From NCBI GenBank assembly GCA_964035545.1, contig OZ037773.1:7181251-7245250 (forward strand): a stretch of DNA of 64,000 nucleotides, read 5' to 3'. A model generated the notes under the pieces. It did no database searches. It saw only the letters and a program-made list of their open reading frames with translations, and had not been told where the DNA came from. This DNA is from Bugula neritina. Taxonomy: Eukaryota > Bryozoa > Gymnolaemata > Cheilostomatida > Bugulidae. The position numbers and the translations under genes were made by a program. Every line of letters starts with the position of its first letter. Within the stretch, counting starts at the first letter, position 1. Shown here one piece after another: positions 14,251 to 25,297 of the stretch.

Positions 14251-15848
14251 TCACACACCAGAAGCAATCTGTTTGTTCACTTTATCCAAAAGCTTCTGGT
14301 CCAAAGCACTTCTCCTCATGTGTACAAATATGAAAGAGATTATACCAGCTAGCAGCCATAGCGCCTCGTGTATCCAGAAACTTCTTTGTCTTATGTGTTT
14401 GGGCGGCTCACAGCTGGAATAGAAGACAACTCCCAGTACAAGTACAGCACTGGAAACCAGGCTAATTAAAAAGCAGAGTAACATTCATAAAGCACCGGCT
14501 ACCAAAAGTAGAGAAAATTGCAATTAGTAAATAGAGGAATTGACAAAACAAGTTCACCCATGTGTGGCAAAGCCTACCTCAACATAATAGTTTTACTGTC
14601 CGAACATCTAACCTCAGTTATGTACCCCGTCTCCGAACATGTGTGATTATTCTGCAATAAAGTCAATACAGAAAGACTAGTTAGTGTACACAACAGTTGG
14701 AATATTTTATGGCAAAATAGAAGACAACTCCTGGCTTGAAAACATTCTCGCATGAAAAGAAACAATGGTTTGTCATTGCTTGCAACTAACAAGTTTTACA
14801 AAAATACTGCCAAAATACTCAAAGCATTATAACGGAATAATTATAACTCAATACTAAAGAAAGCAATAATTTACATAAAATATAATTGAACAGTTTGTGT
14901 ATCAAAGGTGTAGATTAACGTCGTATTTTCAGATGAACAGGAAAAATATTACCTAAATATATGAAATTCGATGACCTAAAACTTTTTAATTTAAAGATGA
15001 GGAAAACGATTTTGTGCTAAACTTGTTGTACATAGTTTCTCCAAAACTTATTGTTAAGTAGCTGCCACTATCCACATGGTACTGCAACTACCTGCCTTAC
15101 TTTGTCACTACCTGCCTGGCACTGACACTACCTGCCTTACTCTGTCACAACTTGTCTGACACTGTCACTACCGTACTCTGTCACTACCTGCCAGACACTG
15201 TCACTACCGTACTCTGTCACTACCTGCCAGACACTGCCACTACCTGCCTGACTTGTCACTACCTGACTGACAGTACTACTGATAACTTACCTTGTGTTGG
15301 TCCCAGACTTTGCAGGCTTTACAAGGACTGTCTTTAGGTGGCCAGGTGGGACACTGACCAGGGCCTTGGTTGCTGGAGGCGGAATGTTCCAGAACACCTG
15401 CATGATGGATCATATACAATACTATTCGGCTGACATTGACAAATATTGTCAACAGTTATATGTGCTATTAAAAGTAGTTGCAATCTAACTTTGAATACAA
15501 AAGTATATATATTAACAAGTATGTAGAAGCCAGAGTGAATGAAAATCTACTGTACATAGCCGGCATTACACACACAGACCTTCTATAGCTTTGGGGTTCC
15601 CGCTTTTTATACTTCGGTTTTTTGGCTCATATTTTGTTTCTATGATAACGCTGATGATAGTGACTCTACAAGTATACAGTATAGAGACATACAGACACAC
15701 ACAGTATAGGGACATACAGACAGATACAATATAGGAACAGGCATACTTGTTACAGACACAATTAAAACTATTGATAAGCAAAGTAAACTTACATTCCCAA
15801 CACAATGATGGTGAAAACCATTCTCCTTACAGTGCAAACTTCAATCAT
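14251..15848 (-). CDS. JTB: JTB (jumping translocation breakpoint) membrane protein
   Basis: Small single-pass membrane protein of the JTB family; human JTB has been linked to cytokinesis and mitochondrial or apoptotic phenotypes, and its molecular role is unsettled. Exons: 15848-15793, 15650-15580, 15397-15291, 14651-14578, 14413-14251; phases match and give 156 aa plus a TGA (human about 146 aa). Order: N-terminal hydrophobic signal segment (RMVFTIIVLGIVII, residues 9-22), a Cys-rich lumenal domain (CPTWPPKDSPCKACKVW, then CSETGYITEVRCSDSK and SCEPP), a transmembrane helix (WLLAGIISFIFVHM), and a basic cytosolic tail (RRSALDQKLLDKVNKQI) that closely resembles the human tail. The Cys spacing and the tail make the family call secure. 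The second exon is recognised mainly by phase and donor/acceptor sequence. MVFT in exon 1 is an alternative start. A gene-proximal AATAAA on this strand is at 13655-13660. Confidence 0.9.
15085..15275. repeat. About 20-bp minisatellite in a JTB intron
   Basis: Degenerate copies of CACTACCTGCCTGACACTGT between exons 3 and 4. Confidence 0.85.
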
Positions 15849-18362
15849 TATTCAACCAAAAAATGGCGGCCAGATATCCCTGGTGAAGTATGTAAACTTG
15901 CCCTATTAAGGTCTGCAAAAAATATATTGATATAAGCTATCACCTGGCAGTCTTTCTATGGATAATGAAAAAAAAACTTGAGTTAAAAAAGAATGAATAC
16001 AATACTTAAAGACTAAGTAATAAATCACATTCCAATACTTGAAATCTCTTTATTTGAGTTACTTATTCAATTTGATTAGTATTAGTATTAAACTAATAGT
16101 AAGACTAATATCGCAAGTATATCAATACAAAATAAAATAGCAGTTACAAAAACAGTATAACTTTAAGTATAAACTATAAGTATAAAATAATAACTAACGT
16201 ATTCCTATAAGTATAAGTATAACTTTAGTCTCTACAATACTCTATTACTATTAGTATTAGTATTACATTTAGTTTTACAATAAATGGATTACACTAAGTC
16301 AAACCACTAATGTTATTTTACTAGTGAATACTTACTTACTTCGATACTTCGACTTTAGCACACGCTAGATCACCATAAGGCGCAAGAGGCGTGCCTCAGC
16401 AGCTTGTTACAATACATTTGACATAGAATTATAACTGTATTTGCATACATTATGCATTTTAAAATGCTCAAACGTTAATACAGTAATATTAATATTATAG
16501 TAATACTTATACTAATATTAAGAGTAGCACATATAGTAATAGACTAATACTAATAGTACTTAGAGTTAGTAGTAGTGAAACTCAAACTGAAACTGAAACT
16601 CGAAGTGAATAGCCGGATGTCAATAATTTAATATCAAATGAGGCTAACAAGTGAATTAAAATATGAAAATAAATTAAAACTTACATTTCAACTAAGCTGA
16701 CTTTAAAGTTTAATGACTAGTTGACAACGTCAATCACTCACTCCAATGTGCATGAGTCACACGCACAAGATTCATTACGATTATTCAATAACTTCGTGTT
16801 GGTTTTGCCAGAGTGGCTATTATTTGGAAAGTGCTGAAGTGGCTTTGCTATAGCAGTTTTAATTATAGCTCCAGTTGTTATAGCAAGAAGTCCGAGCAAT
16901 CGGAAGTTGAATCAAATGTTCCTTACGTCTTATTGCTAGTAGCTTTTAGGTTTTTAACTAACTGAAAAGAGTAACTATTAACCTTGAACTTGATCTCCCT
17001 ATTGCGCAAGCGTTGTTCTTCCTCGTTGCCACAGTGATGTTAGTAAAGTTTTCATCTGATCTAGTTATTCTATATGGTATAATGGTAGTATTTTGTTGGT
17101 AAATATAAAACTAATGTAAGTAAATGTTTATCTGTTTAGTTTAAAAGGTGAGCAAAATTATTGTGACTGATTTATGCGCATTGCTGATTGTCACAAGTGT
17201 ACTGGACAGTCAATAATCGATGAATATTTTAAAATAACTTCCATCAGTATCACTATCACAGTTGTTAGTTGATATTATTAAATTTAAAGTTAATAAAATA
17301 TCATTATTATTAATCATAATCATAATGTTAAAGTTAAACTCAGAGTTTAAGTAGAGCTGGCGGTAGCTTTAACTTTAAGTAGTTTAGTGTTATTATAAAT
17401 ATTATATTTTATATAATATTAAGAAGTGTTACTGTTAATGTTTGTATCAACTTCAAGTGAACGTAATACTAATAGTAATAGTAAAGTAAAAATCTCAGTA
17501 TGAAAATCAGTATGACTATGACTACCACTGCGAAACTGGTAATTACTATCAGTCTGGTTATGCTATGAACACCAATATTTTTATTTAAAATATAAATATA
17601 TTATCAAACGAGCTATTAGAAAGTCAAAGGACAATAAAATTGAATTTAGCATTTAATAAATATAATATTGCTTTGATATTATCGTTAATCAATGTTATCA
17701 TTATCAAGATCTGTGCTAACATAGGTACTCATATTAAGAGTTGCATTGATATTAGTGAAATCGTTGCTTGCATGACTTTGAGTTCCAATGTGGATATCTA
17801 AACATAAATTGGATGCCATTATTACAACCATATGTGGTGAAATCTATTACTCCATAATCACCACTATGTACTGCAACTGTCAAACAGCTATAGTCAGTAA
17901 TTCTAATAATTTAGTATGATTAGCTTTATTGTTTAACTTGAGTAGGTAAGGTGTTGCACTATAAGTATAATTTAATTTTGTAGGTTTAAACAAAATAAAC
18001 ATTTGAAAAATAAGCACCAGTTTGAATTTGATCAATAGTCAGTAAAAATGATAACCGTGCTTTCAGTCCTCATATTTTTTTGTTATAAGTTTGCTAACTC
18101 TATCTGTAATTCATAAATTAGATAAATAATCAACTAAGCTACTGGGTAGTGTTAGAATTTCTACCATCTAGCTGTAGTTTGGTAATTAAAATATTTTACA
18201 AGATGTACTAGATAGAAAATATATTTTGGGTTCCTAATTTTGTTGTTGGTTGCCTTCTTAGATAAGTAGCAAGAAAATATTACTACATGCTGTTACAAAC
18301 ATGGGAGTTATCATCTCACTGTTTTGTCATATAAGTCTGTGTATTGTCTCAGTAGAAAGAAG
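15849..18362. other. Divergent upstream region of JTB and SPATA6
   Basis: Shared 2.5-kb upstream region. 16060-16620 and 17200-17560 are cryptically simple AT-rich blocks (TAGTATTAGTATTA-type words). A less AT-rich segment near 16980-17060 (ATTGCGCAAGCGTTG) is the likeliest promoter or first-exon area for SPATA6, but no specific element can be named. Confidence 0.4.
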
Positions 18363-21300
18363 ATGCCAAGAAAAGCGCAGAAGTTATGTGTTGAGCTGAC
18401 CATTAGTAAGGTAATTTAAACTAAATAATAATTATGCAAAATCAAACTTAAACACATACTTTATAGATTAAGAGCAGTTGTTATTGTTTAAGTTTGCTTT
18501 CATTTTACTACTCTCTCGTCATATCAAGCAATGTTACAACCTAGAGAGAAATATGGTGTTTAGTGAAGTCATTAGTTCACTTAAAACAATGCAAAATTTG
18601 TTAAAAAAAACAGTTAATAATAAAATAACTTTTCTAGACCAAACCTTTTATAGTATACTAAATCGGCTTCTTGTTTTTAAGTTATTCCAAACATTGCTAT
18701 TATCATTTTGTGTAGATCATTGTTGAGTTTGACTGTCACTTGCTGCTATGTACTTTTAAGGTCACTTGCCCAGGGGTGTGGCTAAGAAATAATAATGAAA
18801 TTTACCTCAGTATATGCATGTTTGGCAAGTACCAGCGTACTTCGCTCACGGAGCCCGTTTTCCCTCTTATATTCATGGAGAAGTTCAGGTTTGAAAAGGT
18901 CTTCTACTCTGCTATAGATCCTGCTGAAGTATCAGAGTTTATTGAAGGTGATTGAACTGTACTCCACTGACTTGAGTATCTAAATGTATAAAGTTGAATA
19001 TATTTAGTACTTGACTGTGATATTAATCGAAATTTTAGTCAGATTACCAAAATTTATTTTTGGTTATTCGATTTTTTTGACAAAATAAAATGCTCAAAAT
19101 TAAGTCATAGACAGGAACAATTAAAAACAAATTTGAAATCAAAATTAATTCTGCAAAATTACCAGTCAAATCGTTTCATGTTTTGCAAAGCTCGTTTCTC
19201 TGTTGTCAAACTAAATGCAGTTGAGTGTTGAAATTAATTGATTAGAATGCCACTAGTTCCCCTATTTCAGTGAGCATGTTAATACTAAATAGGTAATTAA
19301 ATTCTTACCATGTAATTCAATTACTATGTATCAATAGCAAATGTAATTTGGAATGTTTATCAAAGTTCTGTTTTAGTCTTAGACATGAATGTGTAGACTT
19401 TAAAGTTATTTCAGTGCAATTTGATATTCTCAGTTTGAAATTGTATTACAACTATAACAGTTGATCAAAAATAAATATACTTGTATGTGCCTTATGAGGA
19501 AAGAAAATTATTTTGGAACAGATTGTATAAAGGGAGTATAAGGGGTGTCTCAATGCTGCTTTCCTATAACCAATTTCATCTCTTTACTATACAGAATAGG
19601 CTTTCACATGCACTTGGCTTTACTTTGGGTATATTAGATAGTTTTTTTTAGAATTTCTGCTGTTTCTAAAGATTTATAATAATTTCCCTGATCATCTTTG
19701 GTTTATTTTTTAATTTTGTAATATAACAATAAGTACACCCACAATACTAGGATTTCTTACATGTATATAAATCACATAAAATTTAATAATACTCGTCTAT
19801 ATATTCACCACAGATGAAGATGTGATATTTGAGTTGGTGCAGTTAGCCCCTGAGTCTACAGCTGGAGCAGTTCTATTGGCTTCTTTTCAACGCAATGTCA
19901 GAGACTTCCTGTATCCGTACCCACAACTCCTGCCTTCGTACGGGGCGTCTGATAGGGAGGTGTTGATGGAGAAGAGTTGGGACTTTCCAGTGAGTAGCAT
20001 ATAACTCAAGTACTACTCAGTATTCTAGTAGTGTGCTCAAGTTCTACTCTGTACTCAAGTACTACTCTGTACTTTACTACTATATATACTCAAGTACTAC
20101 TCTGTACTGCTCTGTACTCTGGTAGTGCTCTATATTTTAGTAATGTCCTCAAGTTCTACTGTGTACTCTAATACTATGTTCAAGCACTACTCAGTAATTT
20201 AGTAATGTGCTCTAGTACTACTTTGTACTCTTTGTACTCAAGTAATACTCTGTACTCTACTGCTATACTCAAATACTATTTTGTGCTCTAGTACTTATTT
20301 ATCTACTTGAAGTTACTGAGCTTCATCATATCAATACAGTTCACTCACATCTTCCAAGTGTTTTAATCCAACTGTGAGTAGGCCAGGCACACTAACCAAA
20401 TCCGCGTTTTTGGCAAAATAAAATTAGAGTTGTCTTCTTTGTTAAGAATGATCTATTGCTGTCTTCTCCTCAACATTTAATATGTGTATCCCTCACTTAG
20501 GGAAGTATTTTGTGTCTGTAATATTTTATTCAATTATTTGTGCCTAGGGAATTGCCCCGAGGTTAGAATTTGGATCTCATGCTAAAGTCAAAGAAGTGAA
20601 GGTGCCAAAGCACATGCGAGATGCTCTCAATAATGAATTTTCAGTGAGTGTGAAGTACTTAGATTCTTGATAAATCTATCAATTATAATGAGTATCAATA
20701 ACCTTTCATTTAGCCGAATATGCTGTGAAATAGTGGTGTTTTTGTAGATGCTAAAAGTATAATTTATAAAGAGGTTTTTTCTACAAAACTCATAGTTTTT
20801 CTGGCATGCAATTAAATTTTTAATTACTATATTATTTGGAAAACAAAAGTAGTTGATTTAAAAAGAGTGAAATACCTTTCTCAGACTGAAAAGTTATTAG
20901 GTTTCTATAAAATCCAGCTTTAATGTAGTTCCATAATAAGTTATTTGCTCTTGCAGCCTCATTATATATTATTTCCGTAAACACTGCACAGGGCGCTCTT
21001 CCCAGCATGCTTTGCAGCTGCAGATACCACTTCCTTCCTGTTTCAGTCTGTAGGATATACAGCCCGAGCTCGTCCAAGAAGTCCTTCTCCCAAGACGTTT
21101 ATATATCCCGATTCGGACGAAGAAGCTAAAGGCTACCAAGAACCAACTGTCTCCTCTATAACTCGGTCAAGGTCACTGTCACCACGGCAACGGGCTAAAT
21201 TGAGATCTTTGGCAGACAGGCCGCAGTTTCTAGTGAGAAAAGTGAGTACTAAGTCGTTGTTAAATGGGATGTTGGTTATGTAGAGGAGTGCAACTTTACA

Positions 21301-23257
21301 GCCTTTGTTTACAATCGCCAGACACATGCTGTTTATGGTACAATGTCTAAATATAATTGGATGATTCATAGGTAATAGCATAGTTCAGTCATTTTAGTCC
21401 AGCAATTAGACGGGTGGTAAACTGACTCCCCATGCCTTTACTAGCAGAGTTTTCCTTCACTAAAGACAGTGGAAATCAGCATCTGATCAGAAAGTGTACA
21501 GAATGTTTTATTGTAGCATTGTTGCTTTACAGGCTTTAAGAGAAAAAGCTACGTAAAGCCTTCAGATAAAAAACTACTGCTTCATGTAGATACTGACTGT
21601 TTTAGGCTCTTTCTTTATGACTCAACCGATTAACGTATTTTATACTAAATAAAGATTACTCACATAACACTGCAGGTACCAATGTTATGTAGACAAACTC
21701 TGAGGTAATAGTTTAGCCTGAGGTTCCAAGTATTTTTTAGACGGATGAGTCATTGATATTAAGGTCACCTGGTTCATCTTCCAGAAAAAAGAAGCACCGA
21801 ACTAAATCAGCGCAAACTAGTGTCTTACGTTCTTGCGACAAGGTCAGATCTTCTACTGCACCCCCTCCTTTTTATTCCGATGAAGGTAAGACAACACCTG
21901 CATGTTATTAACGTTTTATAGCTAAGGTGCGTTCACACAATATTATAAATTATCTTTAGGTGTGTTCACGCAGTCTTACACATTGTAGCAAAGGTATCGA
22001 CTCAGTCATACAGATTACACACACATATATATGGAGGTTATTTTGTAAACCCACTGTCTATCACATAGCAGTCATTGGCTTGTGACTACTTGGTTTAACC
22101 GATGACTGCTGCTTTCTTAATGATTATCTGCCCGCCATTTAATATGTACAATGTTTGCGAGTAGAATCAGACGTGGAGTATACAGGAAGTTACCGCAGGC
22201 GACAAACTCGATCTGTTCCCGAACCAGTTTTACCCGCCAGGAGAAGCCCAAGTCCCTTAACCTACAGAAAGTCTCTTCGGGAACGGTAGGCTATCCCTCA
22301 ACACTTTAGCATAGAATGTAGGAGCGGTAGGCTATTGTCGAGTGTCCAATGGAGAAGTTGCTGAGGGTTTGACTAGCAGTCGAAATACTGGAAAAATGAT
22401 AATGTTACGGTTTAGCTGTAGCATCCGATTCGTTCTGGATTTTTTTTCCTGGTAGTCTTTTTACAAGTAATAGAAAGTGTTTTTGTTGAGAAATTATCAT
22501 TTGTATATATGAAACTTCAATTTTCATTCTTTTAATGCTTGTTGTAATAAAAGGTGTAAGTTTTAAACAAGTTAAACAATCATGTTTGCAGGTACCGGGA
22601 TGTGGAGTCCATAGAAGACGAGTGGAGGAGGAGGAGGGTTGAGAGAGCAGAGAGGGCCTTAGCTGAATCCCTGGCCAGCTCTTACCTCACTGTAAGTCTT
22701 TGTGTCTATGGTTACCATGGTAATTACGGTATTATGGTTACTGTGGTTGCCAGAGTAACCATGGTTGCTAGGGTTACTGTGGTTACCATGGTAATTACGG
22801 TAACCATGGTTACCAATATCTCTAGAAGCTATTGTCAGTAATTATAGAGCTTGTATCTGTTGCCATCTTAGTAACCTAAATAAACCTAGATAAATATGTC
22901 TAATATCAGTTTCTATTGTATACTGATATCTCTGTTATAGACAGTTGTGTAATTCATGTTTGACAATTGTTTGCAATATGTGCATGAATTGTGTTATATA
23001 TCCGTGAACGTCTGTCTTTTTATTACCAGGCATGAAAAGCTAGCAAGTGAAATCATAGTTATTAAACTTTCAATTGCCTCATGGAGTTAGACTTAAATAC
23101 AAAGTCATATTTATGGGCAGTCATGCAAGAAGCAGCCTATTAGCAGTTGTGTAACTCAGGATATTGTGCTATATTGTAGAGATCAATGCTGAGCTACTCT
23201 GATTCATTGGAAGATTTAGCAGATGACTTTGACAGGTCAAGGTTGTTTGGTTACTGA
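18363..23257 (+). CDS. SPATA6: SPATA6 / SPATA6-like family protein
   Basis: Member of the spermatogenesis-associated protein 6 family; in mouse SPATA6 is needed to build the sperm connecting piece (head-tail coupling). Exons: 18363-18410, 18761-18947, 19814-19989, 20548-20643, 21047-21241, 21741-21885, 22165-22285, 22592-22691, 23180-23257; all phases agree and yield 381 aa. Residues 17-80 hold the conserved N-terminal domain (VTCPGVWLRNNNEIYLSICM, then FGKYQRT, FPLIF, FEKVFYSAIDPAEVSEFIE). Next come DEDVIFELVQLAPES and RDFLYPYP, then GIAPRLEFGSHAKV. The rest is Arg/Ser-rich and probably disordered, with SPSPLTYRKSLRER matching the conserved ASLRER-type motif and a charged helix RRRRVERAERALAESL. 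Length is nearer vertebrate SPATA6L (about 390 aa) than SPATA6 (about 488 aa), so the paralogue is not fixed. The stop in LFGY-TGA is taken as the end; a GT at 23235 in the same exon could instead be a donor. AATAAA lies at 23866-23871. Confidence 0.9.
19995..20290. repeat. Degenerate TCTGTACTCAAGTACTAC repeats in a SPATA6 intron
   Basis: Many imperfect copies of an 18-20 bp unit immediately after the donor of exon 3 (19989). Confidence 0.8.
22700..22825. repeat. Palindromic GGTTACCATGGTAA repeats
   Basis: The unit GGTTACCATGGTAATTACGG recurs together with GTTACTGTGGTT variants; the core GTTACCATGGTAAC is a perfect palindrome. It begins 10 bp after the donor of SPATA6 exon 8. Confidence 0.85.
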
Positions 23258-23865
23258 GCAACTCTCAATGTATTTTAATCAGTGATTTATTACTAGTATG
23301 TAGATTAGACTGATTTGAATTTAGAAACTGCTTTGTAACAATAGCTTGCAGGTAACAATTAGATAACCTATAGAGTTTAATCTGTGTGAATGAATTTTAG
23401 TTTAGAATTTTTTGCTACTGTAAAACTATATTTTTAATATATTTACTTTTTGTCCACTATTGATAGTGTGCTCTAATGAACCGTAGGTGCCATTTTATTC
23501 TGCTTCAAATTATTAGAATATAATTTATTTTTGTGTTGCTTTACGATACACCAAACTGTATTTGTCTTTTTCTTACTGGCTCTATTTTTGTGTGATTTGT
23601 TTGTTCTGTTTTTTTTTCGTTATGAATATTATAACTGTTTAAAGCGTATATTATACAACGTAAACTAGTTATGTTATATTCAGAGTTTCTTGGCAAAAGA
23701 GAATGTAACTCCAAAGTCATGCTACGTGTCGATGAGTTAGAAGCTTTTGGTGGAATTTACTTATTGGGATTGAGTTAAAATTCCCAACTATAACATTTAT
23801 ATTGTATATCTTTACACAATATATTTTATTTCTCAATGCACTTCAAGTTTTCAAGTTCATGCAAC

Positions 23866-23871
23866 AATAAA
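23866..23871 (+). promoter_or_regulatory. Candidate SPATA6 poly(A) signal
   Basis: AATAAA about 610 bp after the SPATA6 stop. In AT-rich DNA this is weak evidence by itself. Confidence 0.35.
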
Positions 23872-25190
23872 TCAAATACTCAGAAGCACCTGATTCATCC
23901 TGTCACCTTTTATTGTGTGCTGACACCTTGTGTAGAGTGTCAATCTACTTGTGCTGTAATCTCATTGGTCAGTTGAAATGCTTGATATTTAAGTGGCAAC
24001 TAGCTTTGGTAGGGGTGCATTGGCAACTAGAGGTGGTAAGTGGCGGATCGTGGTAGAGATAGCTATGGAGGGGGTGGAGGAGTAACTATAGAAGTCGTAA
24101 GTGGCGTATTGTTTAAGTGTATTACACTACAAGTCTTCTCTACTCCTAGCTATATTTTTCTGTATACTTCTGTGTGTAGGTACTAGTGAATAATTAGGGA
24201 AATTGTCAGCAATGCAATAAAACGCTGACTAAAAGGTGGCAGTAGTAATACACATTCAGCCATTGCTGTGACTCTCATAGGAATGTAAAAGCAGAAAATC
24301 TACCGTGTGACCCACAAGTGTTTATACTGTGAAAGGATTTGACTCTTAGTCATGATCTCTAAAAGGTGAAATTTATCACTATGATGGGCCCACGAGTTAG
24401 TTGCACTAAATATTCCATCAAAGCAAGCTGTAAATGTTCAATTTATGAGATTATTAGAATAATTGCTTATTTTATAGTTTCTTCAAATTACAAAAACATA
24501 ATATTTGGTTACAGAAAAAGAAGGGGGTGAACACACTACTGGGTCGTAAAAGGGATGCATCAGCTTCTGTGTAACATGCAGTTACACAGAAAAAAGTCAG
24601 TATCCTATTGGTTGAACAATAGCAATACTGATAGTACTTAGCAATAAAGAAATAGCAATACTGATAGTACTTAGCAATAAAGAAATAGCAATATTGCTAG
24701 CATTTAGCCACAGTCAAATAGCAAATTTTTGCATAGCTCATAAAATAAATAGTACATAATATACAGTAGATTCGACCTGAATATAACGTCAAGCAGTAGG
24801 AATTACTGTATGATTCTCAATCAAAAGTAGGTATTGCAATAAACTTGGTAAAATCTACAGCTTGCAGTTAAATATAACCGTTGAATATTGCACATGTTAT
24901 CACATGTTCAACTGGAGAAAATTTAATTTTGAAAATATTGTGTAGACGAATTTTTAGTACTGACCTTGAGCATATTTTTAGAAATTTATTTACTCTTGCT
25001 GCTACGAATCTCAATGTTCTTTACAGTTTTTTATGCTTTACTCGGCTACTATGTGGTTCAAGATACAAATGTAAGCGTAGGCAACTTCCCTTAGTGCCGT
25101 TGCTTGTTTAGAATATAGCTGATATTTGTAGAAATAAGTATTCAGCACGTTGTACTATTCCATTTGACCTCTATGTGACTCATAAAGCGT

Positions 25191-25196
25191 TTTATT
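25191..25196 (-). promoter_or_regulatory. Candidate poly(A) signal of the TRIM-like gene
   Basis: AATAAA on the minus strand, about 100 bp after the TGA at 25298-25300; the position is consistent with a short 3' UTR. Confidence 0.5.
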
Positions 25197-25297
25197 ATAG
25201 CTACTGTAGGTATAAAAGTCAATTTAAATCAAGCACTTTCATTGGTCTGTTGACCAATAAAATATGGAATATCGACTAATGAAACAATTCAGAGATT

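Larger units (their letters stand above)
23258..25297. other. Convergent 3' region of SPATA6 and the TRIM-like gene
   Basis: Contains the presumed SPATA6 3' UTR (AATAAA at 23866), three copies of a 33-bp repeat at 24620-24710 (AGCAATACTGATAGTACTTA), and the TRIM-like poly(A) signal at 25191-25196. No gene is seen between. Confidence 0.5.

Noticed and set aside
20957..21046. Upstream extension of SPATA6 exon 5 from the AG at 20956
   Set aside because: All three frames from that acceptor hit stops or break the phase; the AG at 21046 gives a clean in-phase exon.
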